DNA of 64,000 nt from Actinoplanes missouriensis 431 (GTDB lineage: Bacteria > Actinomycetota > Actinomycetes > Mycobacteriales > Micromonosporaceae): NCBI RefSeq assembly GCF_000284295.1, contig NC_017093.1:6262001-6326000 (forward strand). Reading direction: 5' to 3'. The notes under the pieces are model-generated. The model saw nothing but the letters and a program-made list of their open reading frames with translations, did no database searches and was not told the DNA's origin. Shown here in pieces: positions 16,689 through 25,224 of this stretch. The stretch's first letter is position 1, and each line of letters begins with the position of its first letter. The position numbers and the translations under genes were made by a program.

Positions 16689-18602
16689 TCAGGCCGCCGG
16701 GTTGCGGTGGATCGCCAGGTCCCCGATCGTGTCGGTGGCCCGCTGCCGGGGCAGCGGGAACCCGCCCGCCCGCAGTTCCCGGGTCAGTTCCGGGAGCAGC
16801 GCCTCGATCCGGATCAGCTCACCGCCGCCGCTGATCCCGTCCCGCAGGACGCGCAGCAGGGCGGCGGTGAAGGCCGAGTTGCGGGCGCCCTCGGGCGCGT
16901 GGGCCTTGTCGTTACGCGCGGTGGCCGTCAGCACGTAGGCCCCCTTGATGTCGAGTTCGCCGCCGGGCTCGTCGCCGGCCATGAACTCGATGGCGGTCCC
17001 GGCGTAACAGCAGTCCAGGATCACCACGCACCGGCGGCACGGGCTGCGCTGGATGAGGCGCCGGATCTGCGCGTACGGCAGGGAGGTGACCTCGACGTGC
17101 GCCGCTGTCGTCTCGCTGAGCCCGAGGTAGAGCCCGTCCTCGGAGAACCCGTGCCCCGCGTAGTAGAGCAGCAGCGTGTCCAGCGGCTCGGCGGCCAGCT
17201 CAGCGATCTTCGGGATGTCCGCCCACCCCGGATCGGCGAAGACGTGCACCCGTTCAGGAGCGAACGCCCCGTGCTTCGGATCGCTCAGCACGTCCCGCAG
17301 GTCGGCCAGGTTGCCCGCCACCGACGGTAGATCCGGAAGCCGCGCGTCACTGTAGGAAGCCGTCCCGATGAGGATGGCCGCCGACTCGGCGGGAGCGGGC
17401 AGCAACCGGTTCACGACACGAACGCCCGCCGCCGCGGCATCCGGAACCACGTCGACGACCGGCACCGGAATCCCGGCCATCTCCAGCACCGCCACCACGT
17501 CCTCGGGCCCCACCACCGGGGAATCCGCGATATGCGATACCTCAGGTTCCCGGCTGTCCGCGCGGACCCGCGCCAGCGCGGCGGCCTCGTCCAGGAGATC
17601 GAGCGCCCGCCCCGGCGAGACGAACGCCGACTCGTAGCGGTCGGCGTGGGCGGCGGCAACGACGAGGGCTTCGTCGGCGACCTCGACGTCATAGTGTGCG
17701 GCGACGCCCTGCGCTGCCCGCCGCAGCATGGGAAGAACCTGTGCCAGACCGGGCTCCTCGACGGCGATCGGGACGAGCCGCCCGCGCAGGAAGGGGTCGT
17801 TCAGCAGTCCGTCCCTGGCGGTGGTGTCCCGGACCATCAGGACCGCTTGGAGGGTGCCGGTGGTGATGTCAACGAAGAGCCCATGGAACTGTTTGTCATC
17901 GACGAGGAGTTCAGCGCCGTCCACGCACAGGACATCCTCCGGACCCATGTCGAACTCCGCCTCGGAATCCATCCGCCGGAGATCAATCGTCGCCAGTTTG
18001 CGGCCTCGCAACTGCTGCGGCACCTGACCCCTGTCGATCCGGTGTCTCAGGCCCTTGACCAGCTCAGACTTGCCCACACCCGCGGGACCGGTCAGCAGCG
18101 CGCTGAATCTCCCCCGGCGCACCAGGATCTGGGTGAGGCGCTGCAACTCGCGGTCCCGCCCCACGACCGGCAGATCCTCGGCGGCAGGCGCGGGTGGCCG
18201 GCCGAGTTTCGCCAGCAGCCCGGCACGATCCACACCCAGCCCGTCGAGGATCCTGATCGCTCCGCCCTCGCCCTGCCGGAGCAAGGCGATCAGGATGTGC
18301 TCGGGACGGACCTCGTCGTCCCCGGCCATATCCGACTCCACCACCGCGAGCCTGCAGATCTCCTTGGCCTGTCGCGAGAACGGGGTGTTGACGCTGGAAT
18401 TCGCTCGCGCCGGCCGCTTGACGCCGGGAAGTTCGCCCAGCACTCCCTGCCGGGTGACCCCGGCTTCACGCAGCACCTCGCACGCGTCGACCAGGCTGAG
18501 CAGGACATGCCCCGTACCCATGTAGTTGTGGCCCCGCTGGTGAGCCTCCTCCTGCGCGCCGAGGAAGACCCGGCGGGCGGCCGCGTCGAACTTCTCAAAC
18601 AT
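16689..18602 (-). CDS. Clp_N - AAA+ - caspase fusion protein
   Basis: A 637-residue three-part protein. Residues 1-135 are two Clp N-terminal repeats (FDAAARRVFLGAQEEA and FSRQAKEICRLAVVES). Residues 143-345 are a ClpB D1-like AAA+ module starting VVGRDRELQRL with Walker A GPAGVGKS (172-179). Its Walker B is VLCVDGAELL, with glycine where ClpB has the catalytic glutamate. Residues 405-637 are a caspase-like C14 protease with catalytic His484 in YYAGHGF and Cys532 in ILDCCYAG. It probably recruits unfolded or tagged targets through the Clp part and cleaves on activation. Its ATG overlaps the EACC1 stop by eight bases. The fusion is the oddest protein in the island. Confidence 0.88.
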   Translation of the reverse strand: MFEKFDAAARRVFLGAQEEAHQRGHNYMGTGHVLLSLVDACEVLREAGVTRQGVLGELPGVKRPARANSSVNTPFSRQAKEICRLAVVESDMAGDDEVRPEHILIALLRQGEGGAIRILDGLGVDRAGLLAKLGRPPAPAAEDLPVVGRDRELQRLTQILVRRGRFSALLTGPAGVGKSELVKGLRHRIDRGQVPQQLRGRKLATIDLRRMDSEAEFDMGPEDVLCVDGAELLVDDKQFHGLFVDITTGTLQAVLMVRDTTARDGLLNDPFLRGRLVPIAVEEPGLAQVLPMLRRAAQGVAAHYDVEVADEALVVAAAHADRYESAFVSPGRALDLLDEAAALARVRADSREPEVSHIADSPVVGPEDVVAVLEMAGIPVPVVDVVPDAAAAGVRVVNRLLPAPAESAAILIGTASYSDARLPDLPSVAGNLADLRDVLSDPKHGAFAPERVHVFADPGWADIPKIAELAAEPLDTLLLYYAGHGFSEDGLYLGLSETTAAHVEVTSLPYAQIRRLIQRSPCRRCVVILDCCYAGTAIEFMAGDEPGGELDIKGAYVLTATARNDKAHAPEGARNSAFTAALLRVLRDGISGGGELIRIEALLPELTRELRAGGFPLPRQRATDTIGDLAIHRNPAA

Positions 18603-18951
18603 CGGTGTCGTCGTCCCGCAGTTTGCGCAGCAACTCTTCCGCGGTCGCGTCCGCGTCCTTCACTCGATCGGACTCCAGCTCGATCTCCCGCTCCCCCAGT
18701 CTCACCCGGACGCGGGTCGGCTGCCGCTGCCGGCCGAGCCACCCCGCCACCGCTCCGGCGAGTGCCGCCAGCAGCGTGTTGTTGTCGGTCACCCACTGCA
18801 GCGCGTCCGGGACGAAGCCCATCTCACCAGGCTTGATCGGCGCATCGATGCGGCTCAGACGCGTACCCCGGAGATCGGCGTCGGAGCGCAACTCGCGCTC
18901 CACAGCCCGCAGGGTGTCCGGGTCCGCGAAAATCTCCACGCGCAGCGTCAT
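18595..18951 (-). CDS. EACC1-like effector-associated protein
   Basis: A 118-residue protein matching the Effector-Associated Constant Component 1 pattern as I remember it: a beta-rich N-terminus (RVEIFADPDTLRAVERELR), a PGEMG turn, a hydrophobic helix (LLAALAGAVAGWLGRQ), then strands VRVRLGEREIELES. EACC1 proteins accompany caspases and other effectors in predicted NTP-dependent conflict systems and are thought to couple sensing to the effector. It overlaps the caspase gene by eight bases (ATGTTTGA). A TAACGT box six bases before its ATG suggests its own leaderless promoter in the 17-base gap after the peptidase gene. Confidence 0.75.
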   Translation of the reverse strand: MTLRVEIFADPDTLRAVERELRSDADLRGTRLSRIDAPIKPGEMGFVPDALQWVTDNNTLLAALAGAVAGWLGRQRQPTRVRVRLGEREIELESDRVKDADATAEELLRKLRDDDTDV

Positions 18952-18957
18952 GGAAGC

Positions 18958-18963
18958 ACGTTA
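18958..18963 (-). promoter_or_regulatory. Candidate -10 box for EACC1-caspase operon
   Basis: TAACGT on the minus strand ends six bases before the EACC1 ATG. The geometry nearly matches the box before the NACHT gene. No ribosome site is seen. Confidence 0.4.
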
Positions 18964-18968
18964 CGGCA

Positions 18969-20768
18969 TCAGCTCAAGCGCACCTGCAGACCGGAGAGGC
19001 TGGGTCGCACGCTGACCACCGTGCCGGCCGGGTACCGCAGGGTGTGGTCGCGTTCGGTGGAGATCAGGACGAGGCCGATCCGGTGCCCGGCGGCGAAGAC
19101 GTGGTCGGTGGTCTGGAGGTCCCAGTGGAAGGTGTACTCCCGGCCCGCCGTGATCGGCACGGTGCGGGCGGGCGAGAACCGGTTCCGGACGTCCAGCCAG
19201 CCGCGCGTGACGATCTCGAACGGGGTCGACGCGGTGACGTACTCACGCTGGTTGAAGCAGCCCGGATCGCCCTCGATGCCGGGGCCGATGCAGTCCTGGG
19301 TGGTCAGGGTGCGCAGGCCGGCGTACCGGTCGGCGACCCCGTAGTCGACGAGCAGGGCGGTCAGGTACGGCGAGTCGCCGGTCAGCGAGGCACGCACGGT
19401 GACCGTCGGTGTGCCGGTGAGCCGGGTCTGCCGGGACAGCGGCGACGACAGGTAGGCGAGGCGGTTCGGGTCGGGGCCGGCCGTCGCGGCGAGATCCTCG
19501 GCGGTCCGGGACGGGTCGTCCACGAACGACTGGGCCGCGTGGGACCAGCCGCCGCCGAGCGTGCCGTCACCGAGCCGCAGCGACTGGGACAGGCCGGGCA
19601 GGGGCCAGCGGGCCGAGGTCTGCCAGACGCCGGGCGCGGTCTCCACGTCCGCGATCGGCTCCCGCATGACGCCCGTGTCGATCTTGTACAGCCACGTGTC
19701 GAACCACCGCTGGAGGGTGGTGAGCCACTGCTGCCGCCTTACGTTGAAGGGGTCGGTGTGCGCGGCCTGGTGCAACCAGATCTTGCGCGGCACACCGCGC
19801 GCGGACAGCGCGTCCCACCACTGGCCGGCCTGCAGCGTGCGCACGTTGTCGTCGTGCAGGCCGTGCACGAGGAATACGCTGGCCCGCACTTTGTTCACGT
19901 CGCGCAGGTAATCACGTTCCGCCCAGAACGCGCTGTAGTCACCGGTCTGGCGATCCTGCGCTTTCTCCAGATAATTCATCGCTTCGGCGCAGACTTCCGG
20001 GTTGGCCCGTGTCAGCACCGCTTTCGCCAGCACGTCGGTGTCCTCGCCCTGGAAGCCGCCGGGCGCGACCACCCCGCCGTTGGCCCGGTAGTAGTCGTAC
20101 CAGGAGGAGATCGCGGCGATCGGGACGATCGTCTCCAGCCCCTTCACGCCGGTGGTGGCGACCGCGTTCGGCAGCGTGCCGTTGTAGGAGACGCCGATCA
20201 TTCCGGTACGGCCGGTGGACCAGCTCGCCGCGACGGGCTGTCCCGCCGCGTCGAACGCCGGCGCCCGCCCGTTCAGCCAGTCGATCACGGCTTTCGCGCC
20301 GAGCGTCTCGTTGCGCCCGCCGGAGGTGGGGCAGCCGTCCGAGCCGCCGGTGCCGAGGCTGTCGGCGAAGACCACCGCGTAGCCGCGCGGCACGAAGTAG
20401 TTGTCCAGGTACCCGGCGAAGGTGATGTTCTGCGCCCGGTCGGCGGTCCGCGCCGAGCCGACGGTGAGGCCGCCGTCGCGGTCGATGTCGTCGTGGTTCG
20501 GCACGTCGTTGAGGCCGGCGTAGTACGGGCTGGCCTGGAAGATCGCCGGCACCTTGACCGGCGCGTCCGGCCGGATGATGCGCACCGCGACCCGGTCCGG
20601 CTTGCCGTCGGCGTCGCTGTCGACGGTGGTCTGCACCCACACCTGCTCGCGGATCGCGGAGGCGTAGTCGTAGATCGGCTGAGTGCCCGGAGCGGCGGCG
20701 TTCGCGGGCGCCGCGGTGAGCACGGGAGCGCCCACGAGGGCCAGCAGAACCGCCAAGACGATGCGCAT
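18969..20768 (-). CDS. Secreted Xaa-Pro dipeptidyl-peptidase, S15 family
   Basis: A 599-residue exported alpha/beta-hydrolase of the S15/CocE type that would release X-Pro dipeptides from peptides in the medium. The signal peptide MRIVLAVLLALVGAPVL...ANA begins at ATG 20768, preferred over the in-frame TTG at 20798. The nucleophile is in MIGVSYNGTLP (GxSYxG), the acidic residue probably near GLHDDNVR, and the histidine near QAAHTDPF. A beta-sandwich C-terminal domain (about 400-599) is typical of the family. The divergent neighbour is a secreted aminopeptidase, so the pair fits extracellular protein use. Confidence 0.92.
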   Translation of the reverse strand: MRIVLAVLLALVGAPVLTAAPANAAAPGTQPIYDYASAIREQVWVQTTVDSDADGKPDRVAVRIIRPDAPVKVPAIFQASPYYAGLNDVPNHDDIDRDGGLTVGSARTADRAQNITFAGYLDNYFVPRGYAVVFADSLGTGGSDGCPTSGGRNETLGAKAVIDWLNGRAPAFDAAGQPVAASWSTGRTGMIGVSYNGTLPNAVATTGVKGLETIVPIAAISSWYDYYRANGGVVAPGGFQGEDTDVLAKAVLTRANPEVCAEAMNYLEKAQDRQTGDYSAFWAERDYLRDVNKVRASVFLVHGLHDDNVRTLQAGQWWDALSARGVPRKIWLHQAAHTDPFNVRRQQWLTTLQRWFDTWLYKIDTGVMREPIADVETAPGVWQTSARWPLPGLSQSLRLGDGTLGGGWSHAAQSFVDDPSRTAEDLAATAGPDPNRLAYLSSPLSRQTRLTGTPTVTVRASLTGDSPYLTALLVDYGVADRYAGLRTLTTQDCIGPGIEGDPGCFNQREYVTASTPFEIVTRGWLDVRNRFSPARTVPITAGREYTFHWDLQTTDHVFAAGHRIGLVLISTERDHTLRYPAGTVVSVRPSLSGLQVRLS

Positions 20769-20872
20769 CGCCGCACTATATCGCCGCGCGTCGATCAACG
20801 GTACGGATGATGCATCGATCGCCGACTTCGTCTACGGTCAGCGGTGTTCCGATGTGGACAGGAGAATCCGCG

Positions 20873-22489
20873 ATGAAGCTGAGGATCTTCGCGGCGGCGG
20901 CGACCGCCACCGCCCTGGTCATCGTCCCCGGTACCGCAGCCACCGCAGGCGGGCACGGTCACGGTCACTACGACCCATGTGCGCGACAGGCCAACGACAC
21001 CTACGCCGAACTGCTCAAGTGCGTGACGCTCAAGGGCGTTCTCGGTCACCTGCAGAAATTCCAGAAGATCGCCGACAAGAACGACGACGCCTACTACCCG
21101 GGCTCCCGGGCGGCCGGCACCGAGGGGTACGCGGAGAGCGTCAAGTACGTCTCCGGGCTGCTCCGCAAGGCCGGTTACAAGGTCACCCTCGACCCCTTCG
21201 AGTTCCAGTTCGTCTTCCCGGCCCTGCTCCAGCAGCTCACCCCGGTGAACGCGGAGTACGAGACCGGCGCCTTCACCAACAGCCCGCCCGGCGACGTGAC
21301 CGGCCCGGTCGTCCCGGTCGACATCAACCTGACCGGCGACCGCGCCACCACGAGCGGCTGCTCCGCCGACGACTTCACCGGCCTGGACTTCAGCGGGCCG
21401 AACGACATCGCGCTGATCCAGCGCGGCGGCACCCTGCCGGACGGCACCACCTCGTGCTCCTTCGTGATCAAGGCGCAGAATGCCGAGGCGGCCGGCGCCG
21501 AGGCCGTGATCCTCTTCAACCAGGGCAACGACCCGACCCGGGAGGGCCTGATCGTCGGCACGCTCGGCGACAACCCGCCGGTCACCATCCCGGTGGTCGG
21601 CGCGAGCTTCGCCGACGGCTCGGCGCTGGCGCAGGCCGGCTCGACCGCGCACGTGCGGGTCCTGCCGTCCGAGACCCGCACCGACGTGAACGTCATCGCC
21701 GAACTGCCCGGCCGGAACCGGAACAACGTGGTGATGGCCGGCGCCCACCTGGACAGCGTCGGTGACGGCCCCGGCATCAACGACAACGGCTCCGGCTCGG
21801 CCGCGATCCTGGAGACCGCGCTGCAGATGGCGAAGATCAGGCCGCAGAACACCGTGCGGTTCGCCTGGTGGGGCGCCGAGGAGGAGGGCCTGATCGGCTC
21901 GACCGCGTACGTCGCGGACCTGCCCCAGGCCGAGCGTGACCGGATCGCGCTCTACCTCAACTACGACATGGTCGGCTCGCCGAACTACATCTTCCAGGTC
22001 TACGACGCGGACGAGTCGTCGTTCCCGGCCCCGGTCGTGGTGCCGCCCGGCTCGACCGCGATCGAGGACCTCTACGAGTCGTACTACACCTGGAAGAACA
22101 AGCCCTACGACGACGCCGAGTTCTCCGGCCGCAGCGACTACCAGGCGTTCATCGAGGCGGGCATCCCGTCCGGCGGGCTGTTCACCGGCGCCGAGGTGGT
22201 CAAGACCGAGGAGCAGCAGGCCATCTGGGGCGGTGTCGCCGGCGAGTCCTTCGACCAGTGCTACCACCAGGCCTGCGACACGATCGGCAACCTGGACCTG
22301 GGCGCGCTCGAGGTCAACAGCGATCTGATCGCGTTCGCCCAGCTCACGTTCGCCTACTCGACCGAGTCGGTGAACGGCGTACCCGGTAAGAAGGTCCCGG
22401 GCAAGCCGATCAGGCTGCCCGCGCCGGCCGGTCCGCAGGGCACGTTCAGCACGGACGGCGGTGACGGTCCCCACCACCCGGAGGACTGA
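20873..22489 (+). CDS. Secreted M28 zinc aminopeptidase with PA domain
   Basis: A 538-residue exported aminopeptidase similar to the Streptomyces griseus enzyme (M28). ATG 20873 has AGGAGA seven bases upstream and gives a signal peptide followed by a GHGHGH stretch. A protease-associated domain spans about 130-275. Zinc ligands can be assigned: His and Asp in GAHLDSVGDGPGINDNGSG, the Glu pair in WWGAEEEGLIGS, Asp in NYDMVGSP and His in QCYHQACD. A short Pro/Gly/His-rich tail ends the protein. A strong terminator hairpin follows. Confidence 0.95.
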   Translation: MKLRIFAAAATATALVIVPGTAATAGGHGHGHYDPCARQANDTYAELLKCVTLKGVLGHLQKFQKIADKNDDAYYPGSRAAGTEGYAESVKYVSGLLRKAGYKVTLDPFEFQFVFPALLQQLTPVNAEYETGAFTNSPPGDVTGPVVPVDINLTGDRATTSGCSADDFTGLDFSGPNDIALIQRGGTLPDGTTSCSFVIKAQNAEAAGAEAVILFNQGNDPTREGLIVGTLGDNPPVTIPVVGASFADGSALAQAGSTAHVRVLPSETRTDVNVIAELPGRNRNNVVMAGAHLDSVGDGPGINDNGSGSAAILETALQMAKIRPQNTVRFAWWGAEEEGLIGSTAYVADLPQAERDRIALYLNYDMVGSPNYIFQVYDADESSFPAPVVVPPGSTAIEDLYESYYTWKNKPYDDAEFSGRSDYQAFIEAGIPSGGLFTGAEVVKTEEQQAIWGGVAGESFDQCYHQACDTIGNLDLGALEVNSDLIAFAQLTFAYSTESVNGVPGKKVPGKPIRLPAPAGPQGTFSTDGGDGPHHPED

Positions 22490-22512
22490 TCTTCACAGGC
22501 CGATCCAGGGGC

Positions 22513-22540
22513 GCGGGCCGCAGCGGACGCTGCGGCCCGC
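22513..22540. terminator. Terminator hairpin after the aminopeptidase
   Basis: GCGGGCCGCAGCG and CGCTGCGGCCCGC form a perfect 13-bp stem around two central bases, 23 bases after the stop codon. Confidence 0.8.
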
Positions 22541-22571
22541 TGCCTTGTCCATCCGGGTGCGTTGAGGGTAC

Positions 22572-23324
22572 GTGTACCGCTTCCGCCCCTGCCTTCTCCT
22601 GCTGTCCGGGGTACTGCTCGTGATGGCCTCCCTGGCCGCGACCACGGCTGCCCGGACCGGCACCGACCGTGCCTTCTGGGTCCCCGCGCCCCCGCCGCCG
22701 ACGATGGTGGCCCACTACACGTTCGACGGCGCCGGGCCGGAGATCTGGGCGGACAGCTCCGGCAAGGGTCACACGCTCACCCCGGTCACCGGCCACGCCA
22801 CCCCGGAGCTGGCCGTCCGCGACACCGGCCGGGCCGTCCGGTTCCCCGGCCCCTGCCGGATGTCGCCCTGCCCCCGCCTGGTGCTGCGGGCCGCCACCGC
22901 CCCGGACCTCAATCCCGGCGTCCGGCCGTTCCGGTTCGGCGCGGCGGTGCGGCTCGCCCCGAACCGCACCAGCAAGGGGCAGAACATCCTGCAGAAGGGC
23001 TACTCGACCGAGGGCAGCCAGTACAAGCTGCAGGTCGACGGCAGGTCCGGCCACCCCAGCTGCGCGCTGGTCTCCGGCGCCGCGATCCACCTGGTCCTGG
23101 CTCGGGTGACGGTTGCCGACGACCGCTGGCACACCGTCGAGTGCCGCCGCCACGACGGGAACCTCGCCGTCTACGTGGACCGGGTCGCGCAGGGCATCGT
23201 GGCGCTCCCGGCGGACCTGTCAGTGGTGAACAGCGAGCCGCTGAGCCTCGGCGGCAAGAGCGCGTTCGGCGACAACGACCAGTTTCACGGGATGCTCGAC
23301 GACGTCTGGGTCGCGGTCGGCTGA
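22572..23324 (+). CDS. Secreted LamG/concanavalin-like protein
   Basis: A 250-residue exported protein with a signal peptide (LLLLSGVLLVMASLAATTAA) and one laminin-G/pentraxin-like jelly-roll domain. Typical features are HYTFDG near the start, WADSSGKGH, LQKGYSTEGSQYKLQV, WHTVECRRHDG and the closing FHGMLDDVWV. Such modules bind carbohydrate or proteins; no catalytic domain is attached. The GTG start has GAGGG three bases upstream. Its last 40 bases overlap the end of the convergent patatin gene. Confidence 0.82.
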   Translation: MYRFRPCLLLLSGVLLVMASLAATTAARTGTDRAFWVPAPPPPTMVAHYTFDGAGPEIWADSSGKGHTLTPVTGHATPELAVRDTGRAVRFPGPCRMSPCPRLVLRAATAPDLNPGVRPFRFGAAVRLAPNRTSKGQNILQKGYSTEGSQYKLQVDGRSGHPSCALVSGAAIHLVLARVTVADDRWHTVECRRHDGNLAVYVDRVAQGIVALPADLSVVNSEPLSLGGKSAFGDNDQFHGMLDDVWVAVG

Positions 23325-24136
23325 CGGGTCCGCTCCCAGAGCTTGCGGGCCGCGGCGGCCTCGGTGAGCGCCCGCAGCAGCGGCAGCGCCTCCTCGGTGG
23401 CGGACCGGCCGGCCTGCTCGAACTCGCCGATCCGGGACAGCTCCCAGAACGCGTACCCGTCCACCTCCGGGCTGAGCACCAGGTCGGCGTCCTTCGCCAG
23501 GGTGCCGGTGCCGCCCGGCTGCAGCGTGGAGACCGCCACCATGATGTGCAGGATGGTGGCCGGCGGGCGGCGCGGCAGCGGGCCGGACACGTCGACCGCC
23601 ACCACGATGTCGGCGCCGAGGCGGCGGGCCACCCCGGCGGGGACGATGTTCACCAGCGAGCCGTCGACGAGCATCTGCCCGTCCCGGTCCACCGGCGGGA
23701 ACACGCCCGGCACCGCCGCACTGGCGAGCACCGCCTGTGCCACCGACCCGTCCCGCATCACCACCTCCTCGCCGGTCGCCAGGTCACAGGCGACCGCCGC
23801 GAACGGCAGCCTCAGGTCGTCGAAGGTGGCGTGGTCCAGCGCCGTCTCCAGGAAGAGGCCCAGCTTGCTGGTCTCGAAGAGCGCTTTCCGGGTACGGGCG
23901 GGGCGCACCAGCCGCGCCCACCGCAGCGTCTGCGCCAGCTTGAGGATCTCGGACGGCGGCTTCCCGGCGGCGTAGAGCGCGCCGACCAGCGCCCCGGCGC
24001 TGGTGCCGGTGATCACGGCGGGCTCCAGCCCGGCCCGGTCGAGCACCTCCAGCACGCCGACATGCGCGGCCCCGCGCACCGCGCCGCCACCGAGGGCCAG
24101 CCCGATCCTGATCTCCGGCGTCTCGTCCAGGTCCAT
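23285..24136 (-). CDS. Patatin-like phospholipase
   Basis: A 283-residue lipid acyl hydrolase of the patatin family (bacterial RssA/YchK-like), intracellular or peripheral. The oxyanion loop GLALGGGAVRG, the nucleophile motif GTSAG and the dyad aspartate in LVDGSLVNIVP are all present. ATG 24136 follows a purine-rich AGGGTGGAGGG stretch; TTG 24172 would add 12 residues. It overlaps the LamG gene tail-to-tail by 40 bases. Confidence 0.92.
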   Translation of the reverse strand: MDLDETPEIRIGLALGGGAVRGAAHVGVLEVLDRAGLEPAVITGTSAGALVGALYAAGKPPSEILKLAQTLRWARLVRPARTRKALFETSKLGLFLETALDHATFDDLRLPFAAVACDLATGEEVVMRDGSVAQAVLASAAVPGVFPPVDRDGQMLVDGSLVNIVPAGVARRLGADIVVAVDVSGPLPRRPPATILHIMVAVSTLQPGGTGTLAKDADLVLSPEVDGYAFWELSRIGEFEQAGRSATEEALPLLRALTEAAAARKLWERTRQPTATQTSSSIP

Positions 24137-24207
24137 CCCTCCACCCTGCGACCCGCCCGAACGCTTCGGCAAGCCGGTGTGTCCAGCCCCATCGTGCCGG
24201 TCGGCGC

Positions 24208-24522
24208 TTATTTGACCTTTCGGGTGGACCGGGCGACCACCGCGTCGTATTCCGGGTGCTTCTCCAGCCAGCCGCTGATGAAGGGGCAGATCGGCACGAC
24301 GGTGCGATGGCGGGACCTCGCGTCGTCCATCACGGCCTTCGCCAGGGTGGAACCCACACCATGGCCCTCGTACGCCGGGACGACCTCGGTGTGCGTGTAG
24401 ACGATGATGGCGCCGGTCAGCTGATAGGTGACGAACCCGGCGAGGTTGCCGTCGTCGTCACGCGCCTCGAAGCGTTCGCGCTCGGGCGCGTCGGTCACAG
24501 AGATGCTCACCGCCTCATCCAA
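24208..24522 (-). CDS. GNAT acetyltransferase, short YidJ type
   Basis: A 104-residue GCN5-related N-acetyltransferase of the minimal family. Acetyl-CoA-binding features are TEVVPAYEGHGVGSTLAKAVMD and the C-terminal PFISGWLEKHPEY. It is the last gene of the exosortase/glycosyltransferase operon, directly after the HAD gene. The TTG at 24522 abuts the HAD stop; GTG 24510 is an alternative start. It could modify a sugar precursor, but small GNATs of this kind often act on proteins. Confidence 0.88.
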   Translation of the reverse strand: MDEAVSISVTDAPERERFEARDDDGNLAGFVTYQLTGAIIVYTHTEVVPAYEGHGVGSTLAKAVMDDARSRHRTVVPICPFISGWLEKHPEYDAVVARSTRKVK

Positions 24523-25224
24523 TCAACCCAGCAGCAGGCCCGCGGCGGCGGGCAGGTCGGCGACGACCGCGGTCGCGGGCGGGTCGTCCGGGCAGTCGGT
24601 GTACTCGCCGGTGCGTACCCGGATCGAGCGGGCGCCGAGCGCGGCCGCGACCGCGACGTCCTTGCCCGGCCGGTCGCCGATCATCACGAGCCCGGCGGGC
24701 GGGACGCCGAGCCGGGACGCCACCTCCCGCAGCCCGGCCGGGTCCGGCTTGCGGAGGGCACGGCCGCCCAGCTCGTCGGTGATCACGACGACCGGGAAGA
24801 ACGCGTCCAGGCCGACCGCGGCCAGTTTGGCGCGCTGGATCACCGGGTTGCCGTCGGTGAGGCAGGCGATCGGGAACCGGGCGGCGATCGCGTCCAGGGC
24901 CGCGGCCGCGCCGGGGAACAGGGGCAGCCGCCGGGGCCGGTACCCGGTGAACGCCGCCACCAGGACCGGCAGGATCGCGGGAAGGTCGGCGGCCGGAACC
25001 CCGTACCGGAGAAGGGCTCTGTCGATGGTCCTGCCGCGGTCCGATCCGGCGATCAGCTGGCGCCGGACCGCCCGGCCGAGCCGCACCGGGTCGAGGCCCG
25101 CCGCGGCGCCGGCGCGACCGACCGCGCGGGCCGCGCCGTAAAGATAGGCGGCCTGCGGATAGATCGTGTCGTCCAGGTCGACGACGATGGCTGTCGCGCC
25201 GGAGAACACGGCGGAATCGGTCAC
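24523..25224 (-). CDS. HAD-superfamily phosphatase
   Basis: A 233-residue HAD hydrolase with motif I VVDLDDTIYP (nucleophile DLDDT), motif II CLTDGNP, a conserved lysine in ALRKPDP and motif IV MIGDRPGKD. It resembles YjjG/epimerase-linked sugar-phosphate phosphatases. Its GTG overlaps the stop of the UDP-GlcNAc 2-epimerase gene (GTGA). In context it could dephosphorylate a sugar-phosphate on the path from UDP-GlcNAc/ManNAc; the substrate is inferred. Confidence 0.9.
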   Translation of the reverse strand: MTDSAVFSGATAIVVDLDDTIYPQAAYLYGAARAVGRAGAAAGLDPVRLGRAVRRQLIAGSDRGRTIDRALLRYGVPAADLPAILPVLVAAFTGYRPRRLPLFPGAAAALDAIAARFPIACLTDGNPVIQRAKLAAVGLDAFFPVVVITDELGGRALRKPDPAGLREVASRLGVPPAGLVMIGDRPGKDVAVAAALGARSIRVRTGEYTDCPDDPPATAVVADLPAAAGLLLG

